Shown here: piece after piece, positions 7,230 to 16,135 of the stretch
Position numbering within the stretch: position 1 is the first letter of the stretch
How the letters are laid out: every line of letters begins with the position of its first letter
The notes under the pieces: generated by a model
What the model was told of the DNA's origin: nothing
What the model saw: the letters and a program-made list of their open reading frames with translations, nothing else
The model's database searches: none
Translations under genes and position numbers: made by a program
Origin: CAMUQR01 sp963526735
GTDB taxonomy: Bacteria; Patescibacteriota; Saccharimonadia; Saccharimonadales; Saccharimonadaceae
Reading direction: 5' to 3'
DNA: 64,000 bases
Assembly (NCBI GenBank): GCA_963526735.1
Contig: CAURNU010000001.1
Location: 1 to 64,000 of the forward strand

Positions 7230-8141
7230 ATGAATATTAGCGATTTGAAGTACGATTTTTCGGAATATCTAGAGATCGAAAAAGGCTCGAGCAATAATAC
7301 TATTCGCAATTATGATTTGTGTATTGAGAGATTCATTGAATTTGCCGGTGATATTGAGGTTGAAGCTATTACACCTGAAACTATCCGTAAATATCGCCTA
7401 TGGCTCAACCGCTACCATAATTATTCTGGTCAGGAATTAGGTCGGACAACCCAGAATTACCATCTGATTGCTCTACGCAATTTCTTAAAATATCTACAAG
7501 ATCGTGATATTAAATCTCTTGAACCATCACGTATTAAACTCGCTAAAGTTAGTCGTAAACAAGTCACTTTTTTATACAACAACGAACTCGCAGAAATGGT
7601 GACGGTGATTCCAACTGACACACTTATCGGTAAACGTGACCGCGCCATTATTGATTTACTGTTTTCGGGCGGAATGCGTGTTTCAGAAATAGTCAGTCTC
7701 AATCGTGATCACATTAATCTCGACAAGCTCGAGTTTATGGTGCGCGGTAAAGGATCTAAAGACCGCCCAATTTTCATTAGTCCACAAGCCGCATCGAGCG
7801 TCAGTGATTATCTAGAAGCCCGCCAAGACAGTTTACCGCCTCTGTTTTTGAATCACAGCAAACAAGCCACCGGCAGTAATTCCGGGGATTATCGACGCCT
7901 GACTAGCCGTAGCATTCAACGGATTGTCACCAAATACGCTAAATTATCCGGAATTACTAAACATGTCAGTCCTCACACTTTACGGCATAGTTTTGCGACT
8001 GATTTGTTGATGAATGGAGCGGATTTACGTAGTGTGCAAGAGATGCTAGGCCACAGCGATATCTCCACGACTCAAATCTACACCCATATCACCAATCCCC
8101 ACTTGCGTGATGTTCATCGTAAGTTTCACAATAAAACCTGA
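7230..8141 (+). CDS. xerC: XerC/XerD-type tyrosine recombinase (303 aa)
   Basis: A chromosomal Xer recombinase, expected to resolve chromosome dimers at dif together with FtsK (encoded at 25710). The N-terminal SAM-like domain covers residues 1-90. The catalytic core has SGGMRVSEI (Arg), GKGSKDRP (Lys), HTLRHSFATDLL (His, Arg), LGHSDISTT and the nucleophile in QIYTHI. Length is that of XerC/XerD; the two cannot be told apart from one sequence. Codon use matches the rest of the chromosome, unlike the integrase at 475. The message looks leaderless. The stop codon lies inside the terminator stem. Confidence 0.92.
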   Translation: MNISDLKYDFSEYLEIEKGSSNNTIRNYDLCIERFIEFAGDIEVEAITPETIRKYRLWLNRYHNYSGQELGRTTQNYHLIALRNFLKYLQDRDIKSLEPSRIKLAKVSRKQVTFLYNNELAEMVTVIPTDTLIGKRDRAIIDLLFSGGMRVSEIVSLNRDHINLDKLEFMVRGKGSKDRPIFISPQAASSVSDYLEARQDSLPPLFLNHSKQATGSNSGDYRRLTSRSIQRIVTKYAKLSGITKHVSPHTLRHSFATDLLMNGADLRSVQEMLGHSDISTTQIYTHITNPHLRDVHRKFHNKT

Positions 8142-8167
8142 CCATAGTAGTCAGGTTTTATTTGTTA
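8132..8167 (+). terminator. Terminator between xerC and the pilus locus
   Basis: TAAAACCTGAC (8132-8142) and GTCAGGTTTTA (8150-8160) form an 11-bp stem. It includes the xerC stop codon and has T/A-rich flanks on both sides, so it can serve the convergent minor pilin operon too. Confidence 0.8.
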
Positions 8168-8177
8168 ATTAATATAT

Positions 8178-9335
8178 TTATTTATCAATGAAACACTCTG
8201 GCGTGTGATCATCACCATCCGGTGTAAAGCTTTTATCATTCTTCAAACGATAGTCAGTCATTTCGAATGATTTACAAATACTTTTATTAACGTGTAATGC
8301 TGCCGATGGATATGGGAATAAGCCAGTTGTAAATTCAACCCGTGCCTTGACTCGACGGAAAATATGATTAGCACGACCAGTCACGTCAATTTCTGGCTGA
8401 ATACCATTAAAGCGCGTCACATCTGGCGTGCCAGAAGTATTAGGGTCGAAGTTAATGGTGGTTTGGGTATCATAAATCTTGGTGATACGTAAGAAAGTTT
8501 GGCGATCGCCTGGTTGAACGCTAAAACCAGATAGTACCACTGAACACTCATATGGCGAACGTCCCTTTTGGCAATGAACAGCAGACACTGGCGCTTTGTC
8601 TGGCTTCCAATGAAGCTTATTAGTAGAATCGTCATCTCCAAAATTAGCCGTTCCTGAGCCTCCTGCAACCGGCCGTAGATAGAGAGTTCTTGGATCAGAT
8701 TCGCCTTCTTTAATCAGCTGAACCATTAATACTGGTGGTTTCGATCCCCACTCCTGTGTATTTGGCCACTTATACAGCGCATCACCTGAGATATTGTCGA
8801 AATTATAATTACTATTAGCTGAATCTTTCGGGCTGTGCCATTGCAAGCGAATTGATGTCATCTCCTTGTTAACATTTAGTGGTAGAACAATTTGCTCACC
8901 TGCTCCTTGTTTGAGGTCACGTACATAATTATCAGTAAAATACTTAATTTTAACACAAGTATAAGCTTGATCTAAAGCGTTACTACCGCCTTTTTTAGCG
9001 ATTGGCACTTCTTTTCCTTTATCACCGCCGAGAATATGTTGGATAGTATCACAATTATTACCATTAAGCACATTATTAGCGAGCTCTCTACATTTTGCAG
9101 TATCATTGGCACAAATATTTCTCTCGTATTCAATAATTGCTCGTTTAGCATCTTCTAGACCAGCTAAAGCTGAATCATAAGCTGAATCTGCTAAGTCGGA
9201 ATTCAGGGCGCGTCTTTGCCCAAGGATCATTAAACGAATAAAAGCTAAAGCAATCAGACCGATCAACAAAGATGTAAAAATCACCACAAAAATTGACACC
9301 GCACCTTGTTTAAATTTGAAAATCTTTTTTACCAT
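8178..9335 (-). CDS. PilX-like minor pilin or pilus assembly protein (385 aa)
   Basis: The N-terminus has a basic patch (KKIFKFKQG) followed by one long hydrophobic helix (residues 12-35) and an amphipathic stretch rich in Ala and Asp. This is the PilX_N/GspK arrangement. It lacks the Glu at position 5 of the classical pilin signal. The remainder is an extracytoplasmic domain with several Cys. It is the last gene of a four-gene minor pilin unit; its start overlaps the preceding gene by 7 bases. In type IV pili such subunits sit at the tip and prime assembly. The assignment rests on topology and context. Confidence 0.7.
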   Translation of the reverse strand: MVKKIFKFKQGAVSIFVVIFTSLLIGLIALAFIRLMILGQRRALNSDLADSAYDSALAGLEDAKRAIIEYERNICANDTAKCRELANNVLNGNNCDTIQHILGGDKGKEVPIAKKGGSNALDQAYTCVKIKYFTDNYVRDLKQGAGEQIVLPLNVNKEMTSIRLQWHSPKDSANSNYNFDNISGDALYKWPNTQEWGSKPPVLMVQLIKEGESDPRTLYLRPVAGGSGTANFGDDDSTNKLHWKPDKAPVSAVHCQKGRSPYECSVVLSGFSVQPGDRQTFLRITKIYDTQTTINFDPNTSGTPDVTRFNGIQPEIDVTGRANHIFRRVKARVEFTTGLFPYPSAALHVNKSICKSFEMTDYRLKNDKSFTPDGDDHTPECFIDK

Positions 9336-10219
9336 TTGCCTTTTCCTTTCAAGCCTCGCATAGCAAAATTAAATTTATTAATTGCACAATGATTAATATC
9401 TTGTTCAGTAGCACGCGTTGATTCGTCAATCGTACCATCGGCTTTTCTGTCGCCATCATAGGCCTGTCGCAAAGTCCGACACTGCGCATCTTCAGTTAAG
9501 ATTAACTTATCACGAAAAGTCCCCAGCACAAACTCAATTTCATACAATGACTGATGCGTTTCTTGACTATAAGCACTACTCGTGACTGACAAGCTATGTA
9601 GGGCCAGCATCTTATCATTATCCTCAATTAGTTCAATCACAGAATTTTTAGTTGATAATTCATTCGAATTCATCTTATACAATGCTGGAACAGCGTTAGG
9701 GTTAACTGAAGCAGTAATGCTGGTAATATTATCAGTACAATAAATTCCCGATAAATCATTAATGCGAGCCATTCGAATATTTTTTGGATTACCGGCCTGA
9801 TCTTTATAGCGGAACAAATAGCGATTATAATTTGGATCTTCCTGAGCCTTCTGCAAAGACGCTCCATAATTCCAGACATAACTAACACGCCCAGTGCAAA
9901 TCGCCCCACCAGTAATCTCTTCCGAAGGATCATTATTAAGAAGCTTCTTGCAAGTCTCAGCATCGCTAGACAGTAAGCGCATATTGTCATAATTTTTGTA
10001 TTTAATGGCACATTTTACATAACTACCACTTGCAATCGAATCCTGCATATCACCGATAATTAAATCAGCTGTTTCGTTCACGTTTTTAATTGAAATGCCT
10101 TTATTATAAATATTCATAAAGCGCATAATCGTATAACCAATTAAAATCATCATCACCGACAAAAAAACCATCGACATCATGATTTCAATAATTGTGAAAG
10201 CTTTTTTAGTTTTTAGCAT
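9329..10219 (-). CDS. Prepilin-like minor pilin, PilW/GspJ position (296 aa)
   Basis: A type III (prepilin) signal is clear: LKTKKAFTIIEIMMSM, with Glu at +5 and a hydrophobic helix to about residue 30. The cleavage residue before Phe is Ala rather than Gly, which is tolerated. The start is placed at the ATG at 10219, because AAGGAG lies 8 bases upstream and the leader peptide then has a normal length. An earlier in-frame start at 10261 would lie inside the upstream gene and add 14 residues. The C-terminal ectodomain contains several Cys. It is co-transcribed with three other minor pilins. Confidence 0.8.
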   Translation of the reverse strand: MLKTKKAFTIIEIMMSMVFLSVMMILIGYTIMRFMNIYNKGISIKNVNETADLIIGDMQDSIASGSYVKCAIKYKNYDNMRLLSSDAETCKKLLNNDPSEEITGGAICTGRVSYVWNYGASLQKAQEDPNYNRYLFRYKDQAGNPKNIRMARINDLSGIYCTDNITSITASVNPNAVPALYKMNSNELSTKNSVIELIEDNDKMLALHSLSVTSSAYSQETHQSLYEIEFVLGTFRDKLILTEDAQCRTLRQAYDGDRKADGTIDESTRATEQDINHCAINKFNFAMRGLKGKGKW

Positions 10220-10220
10220 A

Positions 10221-10892
10221 TTATTCCACTCCTTGAGTTTTTGAAACATGAACTCGAACAATAGTTCCTAAAGTAATTGGAGCCGACTGACCAACACTTT
10301 TCCAACAAGCTCGAATGTGAAAATCGTAAGCGTCAGTCAAGGCAGCATCGCTACCGCTGGCTCGTTCGACCTCCACCCAAATGCCCTCGGAACGGACAAA
10401 ACGTTTATCGGTTTGGATTTTATTATTATCTGCACCGTTATTATAGACCATTCTTGGATAAACCTCAGCCTTAGTCAGTACACTCCCTTTTTGCAAACCC
10501 GATTGCACATTTGACAGATCCAACACAAAAGATTTACTTGGTGCCTCACGACATACAGGCTCACCATTTACCACCGTAGTCATATCTTTCCACTCGCTGA
10601 CACTAGCTGATGCTTCAGATACCATATCCCGCCAGATACTGGAAAACTCGCTGGTTTGACCTGCTTCTGAAGTACGCTCACGGTTTTGAATTGACGCATT
10701 AATGAACCGAATAGCTTCCGCTTGGGCGTTCATATGATTACGTGCCAAATTCAGCTCCAGTGATAATTGCACAGCATTACTGCCTTTCTGCATCACCAAC
10801 ATCAAAGACAAGATCGTGAAGCTTAAAATGGCAATCGAAAATACCACTTCAACAATTGTATCACCACGCTTAGTGTTATGTTTTCTACTCAC
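10221..10892 (-). CDS. Prepilin-like minor pilin, PilV/GspI position (223 aa)
   Basis: The N-terminus reads TKRGDTIVEVVFSIAILSF. This is a prepilin signal with Gly at -1, Glu at +5 (by the usual count) and a continuing hydrophobic helix. The +1 residue is Asp instead of Phe, which is unusual. The rest is a predicted globular pilin head. It overlaps the upstream minor pilin gene by 8 bases and abuts the next one (1-base gap). It is likely processed by the prepilin peptidase at 11700. Confidence 0.8.
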   Translation of the reverse strand: MSRKHNTKRGDTIVEVVFSIAILSFTILSLMLVMQKGSNAVQLSLELNLARNHMNAQAEAIRFINASIQNRERTSEAGQTSEFSSIWRDMVSEASASVSEWKDMTTVVNGEPVCREAPSKSFVLDLSNVQSGLQKGSVLTKAEVYPRMVYNNGADNNKIQTDKRFVRSEGIWVEVERASGSDAALTDAYDFHIRACWKSVGQSAPITLGTIVRVHVSKTQGVE

Positions 10893-11676
10893 ACTTACCT
10901 CCGTTTAGTAAATTTTGCGGTAAAGTAATCTCAATACCAGAAGCATTTGGTGAACCAGCGTTAATTCTTACTGAACGTAGCTCAGTACCAGCGCTACCAC
11001 TAGATATTACACACATATCCATTGTTTTTTCAAGATTATTTTTTGATAAAATACCGCCGATTGTGGTTGGTGTAAATTCACGGCCATCACTAATGTAAGT
11101 ACGCATTGCACCGCTTTCTGGACTGCGAAAAATAAATACCGATAGATTGCCATTAATCTCCGGCGAAGCATTTGGAATTGGCCGTTTGAGCAGAGCGCCC
11201 CATTCTACTGCATACTCATCCACTTTATAGCCATGAAAACCCTTAATCTTATCTTGATTATAAGCGTCAGTTAGCGAGAAATCATTTGACATCAAGAATT
11301 GCAATTGAGGATCGTTAGCATTATCCTCTTTATAAACAATCTGATATACATCCACTAAAGTTCGTTGCCCATCATTTTCCCGTCGAAAATTCAACAACCT
11401 ACCAATTACGTAACAATTAGTCCTTCCCATTGTTGAGACTCGAGAATTATTGTGATTGCATTCCTTCACTTCTTCCCGCTCGCCATCTATAACCACATTT
11501 TGCACTTCGCTATACTGTCGCTGCAAAAAGTCTTTAAACGAATTAAGAGTACTTTCATATCTCTGTCGCCCCAATGAAAATTGCACCATGCCGATTAATG
11601 CTACAAATAATACGAACATTATCGCCAATGCTAGCATCACTTCTACTAAGCTGAACCCAGATTGACTCTTCTTCAT
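10885..11676 (-). CDS. Prepilin-like minor pilin, first gene of the minor pilin unit (263 aa)
   Basis: A classical prepilin signal, KKSQSGFSLVEVMLAL, with Gly(-1), Phe(+1) and Glu(+5). A hydrophobic helix to about residue 30 and a pilin-like ectodomain with a few Cys follow. The position resembles FimT/GspH. The ATG is 6 bases after a TATAAT box and has no Shine-Dalgarno site. The minor pilin unit therefore seems to start with a leaderless message inside the pilus locus. Confidence 0.8.
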   Translation of the reverse strand: MKKSQSGFSLVEVMLALAIMFVLFVALIGMVQFSLGRQRYESTLNSFKDFLQRQYSEVQNVVIDGEREEVKECNHNNSRVSTMGRTNCYVIGRLLNFRRENDGQRTLVDVYQIVYKEDNANDPQLQFLMSNDFSLTDAYNQDKIKGFHGYKVDEYAVEWGALLKRPIPNASPEINGNLSVFIFRSPESGAMRTYISDGREFTPTTIGGILSKNNLEKTMDMCVISSGSAGTELRSVRINAGSPNASGIEITLPQNLLNGGKCE

Positions 11677-11682
11677 ACTTTG

Positions 11683-11688
11683 ATTATA
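11683..11688 (-). promoter_or_regulatory. -10 box of the minor pilin unit, leaderless
   Basis: On the minus strand ACTTATGG-TATAAT ends 6 bases before the ATG at 11676. The same string, CTTATGGTATAAT, precedes the gene at 13160, so the two internal pilus promoters are alike. Confidence 0.6.
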
Positions 11689-11699
11689 CCATAAGTATT

Positions 11700-12596
11700 T
11701 TAAACATCAAATATTAACCAGCTATTTTTTTGTAAAATTACCCATTGTAGTAAATAGACTATAATTAATGAGGCAATCAGCATCGGCGCAAATGCTACCC
11801 GCATTCGTCGAACATTTTTCTTCTTAATTACAGCCATTCCAAACACTATTGCACAACCCAAGAAATTCGCCAAGAACAGACTCACAAAAGCTAACCTCCA
11901 GTCGCCCAAAACTAGCGCCATGATTGTCGCCACATAAGCATCACCACTACCTACCCATTTTTCATGAGAGATTTTTGACAGTAACAGGTACAAACCAGCT
12001 AGAATTGTCCACGCCATTAAATAGCCATAAATTATTGATGACGTTAGCGTACCCTGAGAATGATGATTATATATATGAACCCCAGCCATTGCAACGCTCA
12101 ATGCAATTCCCAACCATAATACTGAGGTTGGCAATAATTGCCATTTTAAATCATAAAAAAATAAAATTGTTAAAATCACCAATAGCATCAACCACAATAC
12201 TACTGACGGCCACCAGACGATATTTTTTAACACAGCATAAGATACGACAAATAACGTACCCAAGCCGATTTCCGCCAATACCTCAGTAGAGCCAATTATT
12301 TTTTTACAGTAGCGACACTTGCCACGTAGGGTTAGCCAACTAATAACAGGGATTAAATCATACCAAGCCAAGCGATGTCCACAGTACAAACAACGTGAAT
12401 GATCAGTTCGCGCGCTCTTAACGACTAGTTTTTTATCTTTAATCAGACGGTTATATTCCGACTGGGCTGACTTATCAAGTTTTGTGACTGGAGTTGTCCG
12501 CAATTCCTGAGCTCGCAAACGCCATAAAGTAGCAATTGCGTACGATCCAGTCGCCGCTCCCATTGCGAACAAGTAACAAAAAATTAAAACTTCCAT
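11700..12596 (-). CDS. pilD: Prepilin peptidase / N-methyltransferase (298 aa)
   Basis: An A24-family membrane aspartic protease that cleaves prepilin leaders and can methylate the new N-terminus. The N-terminal cytoplasmic loop carries two zinc-binding pairs, CLYC and CRYC (about residues 76-104), with the typical YDLIPVISWL between them. The two catalytic Asp are in FYDLKWQLLP (about 155) and GSGDAY (about 220). About eight membrane helices are seen. An extra basic stretch (about 35-70) lies before the zinc loop. It is 3 bases from the preceding pilin-like gene and is probably co-transcribed with it. Confidence 0.93.
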   Translation of the reverse strand: MEVLIFCYLFAMGAATGSYAIATLWRLRAQELRTTPVTKLDKSAQSEYNRLIKDKKLVVKSARTDHSRCLYCGHRLAWYDLIPVISWLTLRGKCRYCKKIIGSTEVLAEIGLGTLFVVSYAVLKNIVWWPSVVLWLMLLVILTILFFYDLKWQLLPTSVLWLGIALSVAMAGVHIYNHHSQGTLTSSIIYGYLMAWTILAGLYLLLSKISHEKWVGSGDAYVATIMALVLGDWRLAFVSLFLANFLGCAIVFGMAVIKKKNVRRMRVAFAPMLIASLIIVYLLQWVILQKNSWLIFDV

Positions 12597-12599
12597 TAT

Positions 12600-13160
12600 T
12601 TAACCAGCATTCACGCAATGCACTTCACCAGATTCAAGCTTAATCCGAAGCGTGGCCACTGCACTACCGGCTGAATTGATGTTGCCAGCCTCAGCACATT
12701 CTGATGATTGATCAATAAAAATCTTACCAGCATCATTAATATCCTTGATGTCATTAGCAGTTTTCTTTTCATTAATCACGATACGATATTCACCGCCAGA
12801 TACCGGATCCTTGAAAAAATCTTTATCCTTCAGATAAGGTTCAATAAATTCTCGCTCCCATTGTTTAGTACTAGTTTCCATCGGTAGATTATTGCGATGA
12901 TTACTTTTATAACTGCTAATTTCTTTGGAAATCTCCGATAAACTCTCTTTGCGCTTTTTGTCACGAGCTGTTTCTGCTGAAAACAGCGGTCGCACAACCA
13001 CTACAATTGCCACAATCACAATAATTGTAGCGATAATTTTAATGATTCTAGCAACACGACGAGCTGCCAATTTCTGCTGGCGCTCTTCCTTAGCGGCCGC
13101 CAACATTTCATTAGCAATTAATTGTGCCTCTTGATCTTGGTTGAGATTTGAATTATACAT
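12600..13160 (-). CDS. Pilin-like protein with a cytoplasmic N-terminal extension (186 aa)
   Basis: A single membrane helix lies at about 42-62, preceded by 40 charged residues instead of a short prepilin leader. No Gly-Phe-x4-Glu signal is present. The C-terminal half resembles the head of the major pilin at 13239: both have a KW/QWE-x-F motif, a phrase like FxDPxSG, and a Cys near the C-terminus followed by a chain of the form RMKLE..G..C. It may be a pilin relative that stays in the membrane, perhaps an assembly factor. The message looks leaderless (TATAAT 7 bases upstream). It precedes pilD by 3 bases. Confidence 0.65.
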   Translation of the reverse strand: MYNSNLNQDQEAQLIANEMLAAAKEERQQKLAARRVARIIKIIATIIVIVAIVVVVRPLFSAETARDKKRKESLSEISKEISSYKSNHRNNLPMETSTKQWEREFIEPYLKDKDFFKDPVSGGEYRIVINEKKTANDIKDINDAGKIFIDQSSECAEAGNINSAGSAVATLRIKLESGEVHCVNAG

Positions 13161-13167
13161 ATGCTTA

Positions 13168-13173
13168 ATTATA
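13168..13173 (-). promoter_or_regulatory. -10 box upstream of the pilin-like gene and pilD
   Basis: Minus strand: CTTATGG-TATAAT ends 7 bases before the ATG at 13160, with no ribosome site. It lies just downstream of the major pilin terminator. Confidence 0.6.
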
Positions 13174-13188
13174 CCATAAGTTTTATTT

Positions 13189-13222
13189 TAAAAAGCCCCG
13201 GTTGGTAAACCGAGACTTTTTT
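13189..13222 (-). terminator. Terminator of the major pilin gene
   Basis: Minus strand: a GC-rich hairpin centred on CGGTT-TACC-AACCG with outer AAAG/CTTT pairs, followed by TTTTTAAAAT. It separates the pilin transcript from the leaderless unit that follows. Confidence 0.7.
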
Positions 13223-13238
13223 AGTTTTCTTAGCTTAA

Positions 13239-13769
13239 TTAGTCACTGATGCAGTGATAGCCTGCACCTTCGAGTTTCATACGCAAAGCAACCACTCGTC
13301 CACCCTGTGCGCCTTCAACTTTTTGGCCACCTTCTTGGCATTTAGCGTTAACAGTGTAATAAATTTTATTCTGTGCACCGCCCTCACCTTCAAATACAGA
13401 TGGTGGATCTTGCGAAGCATCCAACGGAACAAATTGATAGCTCTTTAAACTGCTGTCTTGTCCAGCTGCCAAACCAGATGGATCAATAAATTCGTCTTTA
13501 CCACTAGCAGTCAAATATTGATAGACGAACTCTTCCCATTTCAAAGCACCAGGGGTACCTGAGTTGCTAGGAATATTACCACGGTGTGCTGCTTTATAAT
13601 CCGTCAGTGCAGCTCCCGCACGATTCAGGTCGGATTTACGTTGCGTGTCACGTTGCCCCCTACGCAGAGCTGGTAGTGCCAAGAACACCATCAAGAAAAT
13701 CAAACCAGCAATTGCCAGCACCAAGACCACCTCAATGATAGTAAAGCCTTTTTTGTTCATTTTAGTCAT
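13239..13769 (-). CDS. pilA: Type IV major pilin candidate (176 aa)
   Basis: A standard prepilin: the short leader MTKMNKKG is cleaved before FTIIEVVLVLAIAG (Glu at +5), followed by a hydrophobic alpha-1 helix and a small head. Cys in NAKCQEG and YHCISD near the C-terminus could form a disulfide. The start at 13769 has AAAGGAG 6 bases upstream, a strong ribosome site. The gene has its own promoter and terminator, as expected for an abundant subunit. That it is the major rather than a minor pilin is inferred from size and separate transcription. Confidence 0.85.
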   Translation of the reverse strand: MTKMNKKGFTIIEVVLVLAIAGLIFLMVFLALPALRRGQRDTQRKSDLNRAGAALTDYKAAHRGNIPSNSGTPGALKWEEFVYQYLTASGKDEFIDPSGLAAGQDSSLKSYQFVPLDASQDPPSVFEGEGGAQNKIYYTVNAKCQEGGQKVEGAQGGRVVALRMKLEGAGYHCISD

Positions 13770-13798
13770 GTTTACTCCTTTAATTTAATATTAATTAT

Positions 13799-13827
13799 AT
13801 GATACTACTTATGATTATTTTTGTCTA
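13799..13827 (-). promoter_or_regulatory. Promoter of the major pilin gene
   Basis: Minus strand: TAGACA (13827-13822), a 17-base spacer, then TATCAT (13804-13799). A TATAAT overlaps one base further on. The -35 box overlaps the pilC stop codon. Confidence 0.55.
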
Positions 13828-15033
13828 TACCCGGATATCATTGACTAGCTTGTAAATCGGCAACAGAATCGCCCCAACCATCGTACCAGCCATAATCGCT
13901 AGAATCATCATCAGAATTGGTTCAATCGCCGTTGACAAGGCCTTAATCTGTTCATCAAGCTCCTCTTCATAAACTTGCGCTGCTTTAGCCATCATCTCCG
14001 AAATCTTACCAGATTGTTCACCAATACTAATCATTTGCGGAACTAATGGCAAGATATAATCTTGATCTTTAATCGCCACTGACAAAGCCTTACCACCCTG
14101 TACTTTTTCAGCTGCCGCGCCAATGCTCTCCGCCACCAACGAGTTATTAACCGCCTCCCCAGCAATATCAAGGCTATCAAGCATCGCTACGCCAGTCTCT
14201 AATAGCAACTCCGCCGTCCGCAAAAATCGCGCCATATACAACTTGCGGAACATATGTTTAAAAATCGGCACATTTAGCTTAAAGGCGTCCATCACTCGCG
14301 AGCCAGATTCGGTCTTAAAATAGCGTACCAATAGCACAATACCGCCAGCCGACGCCAGTAGAATGAGCCACCAGAATTTCATGATGAAATTTGCAATCAC
14401 CACCATCACCATTGTGATTAGTGGCAGAGTTTTATTCATATCTTTGTATAATTTATCAACTTGTGGCACCACTTGGATCAACAAGAAGCTCATCACAATA
14501 ATAATCACAAACAATACAATCGCCGGATAAGTCATTGCTCCACGAATTTTACTCATGGTTTGAGCATCTTTTTCCTGCTGGTTAGCAATTCGTTTCAATG
14601 AGATATCTAGCGTACCCGAGACTTCACCGGCGCTAATCAGCGATAAATACAACTTATCAAACACCTGAGGATGTTTACCAAAAGCATCGGCTAGCGTTTT
14701 ACCACCTTCAACTGAGGCGACAATATCTCCCACTACTTCTTTGAGGGCTTTGTTTTCGGTTTGTTCATAAACCGTGTGAAGGGCCTGAGTAATTGGCAAA
14801 CCCGCTCCAATCAGTGTCGATAACTGGCGAGAGAACACCAAGCGATCTTTGAGACGAATCGAGGTGGTAAAACGCCCAAAAAAGCCAGCATTGTCTGCTT
14901 CGCTGATATGAATTGGCACTAAATCTTGCTCAAGCAATAAGCGCCCAGCGGCAATCTCGTTCTCTGCTTTGACGGTCGATTTAATAATTTTACCGGTTTT
15001 ATTATCACGCGCTTGGTAATTAAATGCTTTCAT
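13825..15033 (-). CDS. pilC: Type IV pilus inner membrane platform protein PilC (402 aa)
   Basis: A GspF/PilC-family protein that anchors the motor ATPases to the membrane. Two repeats of the T2SSF fold are visible: residues about 65-190 and 270-395. Each starts with a phrase of the type FSRQLSTLIGAGLPI or ARFLRTAELLLETGV and ends in hydrophobic helices (about 165-190, 215-235, 370-392). Length is normal. It lies 12 bases after pilT and has AAAGGAG as ribosome site. Confidence 0.95.
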   Translation of the reverse strand: MKAFNYQARDNKTGKIIKSTVKAENEIAAGRLLLEQDLVPIHISEADNAGFFGRFTTSIRLKDRLVFSRQLSTLIGAGLPITQALHTVYEQTENKALKEVVGDIVASVEGGKTLADAFGKHPQVFDKLYLSLISAGEVSGTLDISLKRIANQQEKDAQTMSKIRGAMTYPAIVLFVIIIVMSFLLIQVVPQVDKLYKDMNKTLPLITMVMVVIANFIMKFWWLILLASAGGIVLLVRYFKTESGSRVMDAFKLNVPIFKHMFRKLYMARFLRTAELLLETGVAMLDSLDIAGEAVNNSLVAESIGAAAEKVQGGKALSVAIKDQDYILPLVPQMISIGEQSGKISEMMAKAAQVYEEELDEQIKALSTAIEPILMMILAIMAGTMVGAILLPIYKLVNDIRV

Positions 15034-15045
15034 ATTTGCTCCTTT

Positions 15046-16113
15046 TTAGCCTCTTACCAACCTATTAAACTCTGTTAAATCAACTGCATAATTGCGTGCT
15101 TCATCGTAAGTAATCACGCCGGTTTGTACTAGCTTCACAAGCGTGCGATCCATGGTCTGCATGCCCTGATCAGCACCAGTTTGAATCACGGCATCCAGCT
15201 GATGGGCTTTACCTTCACGAATAATATTGCGAACAGCCGGGTTAGCCACCAGCACCTCAGTCGCCACCACACGTCCACCACCAATCGCTGGAATTAAACG
15301 CTGACAACAAATACCCTGCAAAATATTTGCTAACTGCGAGCGGATTTGTGGTTGCTGATGCGGTGGAAAGACGTCAATCATACGATCGACTGACTGTGCT
15401 GCTGAGTTGGTGTGCAGAGTTGCGAACACCAAGTGTCCCGTTTCCGCGATAGTGATCGCCGCAGCAATAGTCTCAAGGTCACGCATCTCGCCAATCAACA
15501 CCACATCCGGGTCTTGACGCAAAGCCGAACGCAACGCTGCCGAGAATGAATATGTATCATAATGCACTTCGCGTTGCACAATCACCGACCGTTTCGATTG
15601 GTGCGTAAACTCAATTGGATCCTCGATGGTAATGATATGCTGTGATTTTTCAGAGTTAATTTTATCAATTAAAGCCGCTAAAGTCGTCGATTTACCTGAA
15701 CCGGTTGGACCAGTCACCAGCACCAAACCACGTGGAAAATCCGCAAAGGAGGAAATAACCCGCGGTAAGCCCAGTTCGTCCACCGTTTGCACCACATTCG
15801 GAATCGACCGTAGCGCCATCGCCAGATTGCCCCGTTCATGAAAGGCATTAGCTCGAAACCGAGCCAGATTACCGAACGCAAAGGAGAAATCGAATTCTTT
15901 ATCTTTTAATAAAATCTGCTGTTGCTCTTCGTCCAAAATACTCATCACCAGCGTTTCAACCATTTTGTCGTCCAAAACGGGAGTTTGATCAATCGCAACG
16001 AGCGCACCATCAATACGCAACATTGGCTTCAAGCCGACCTGCAAGTGCAAGTCTGAGGCCTTACGACGCACCACTTCTTCGAGTAATAGTTCAATTTTGA
16101 GTCCGTTTTCCAT
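15046..16113 (-). CDS. pilT: Pilus retraction ATPase PilT (355 aa)
   Basis: A hexameric ATPase that depolymerises the pilus and drives twitching. Motifs: GPTGSGKSTTLAALI (Walker A), DPDVVLIGEMRDLET (Walker B), TGHLVFATLHTNSA with the His box, and AVRNIIREGKAHQL. The last is the AIRNLIRE-type signature that separates PilT from PilB. Normal length. It follows pilB by 22 bases with GGGAG as ribosome site. Only one PilT is seen in this locus. Confidence 0.96.
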   Translation of the reverse strand: MENGLKIELLLEEVVRRKASDLHLQVGLKPMLRIDGALVAIDQTPVLDDKMVETLVMSILDEEQQQILLKDKEFDFSFAFGNLARFRANAFHERGNLAMALRSIPNVVQTVDELGLPRVISSFADFPRGLVLVTGPTGSGKSTTLAALIDKINSEKSQHIITIEDPIEFTHQSKRSVIVQREVHYDTYSFSAALRSALRQDPDVVLIGEMRDLETIAAAITIAETGHLVFATLHTNSAAQSVDRMIDVFPPHQQPQIRSQLANILQGICCQRLIPAIGGGRVVATEVLVANPAVRNIIREGKAHQLDAVIQTGADQGMQTMDRTLVKLVQTGVITYDEARNYAVDLTEFNRLVRG

Positions 16114-16135
16114 GTTTTTCTCCCTTTATGCTGTT

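Noticed and set aside
10277..10514. Two overlapping 65-codon plus-strand frames in the minor pilin region
   Set aside because: Antisense to a clear prepilin gene, without start signals.
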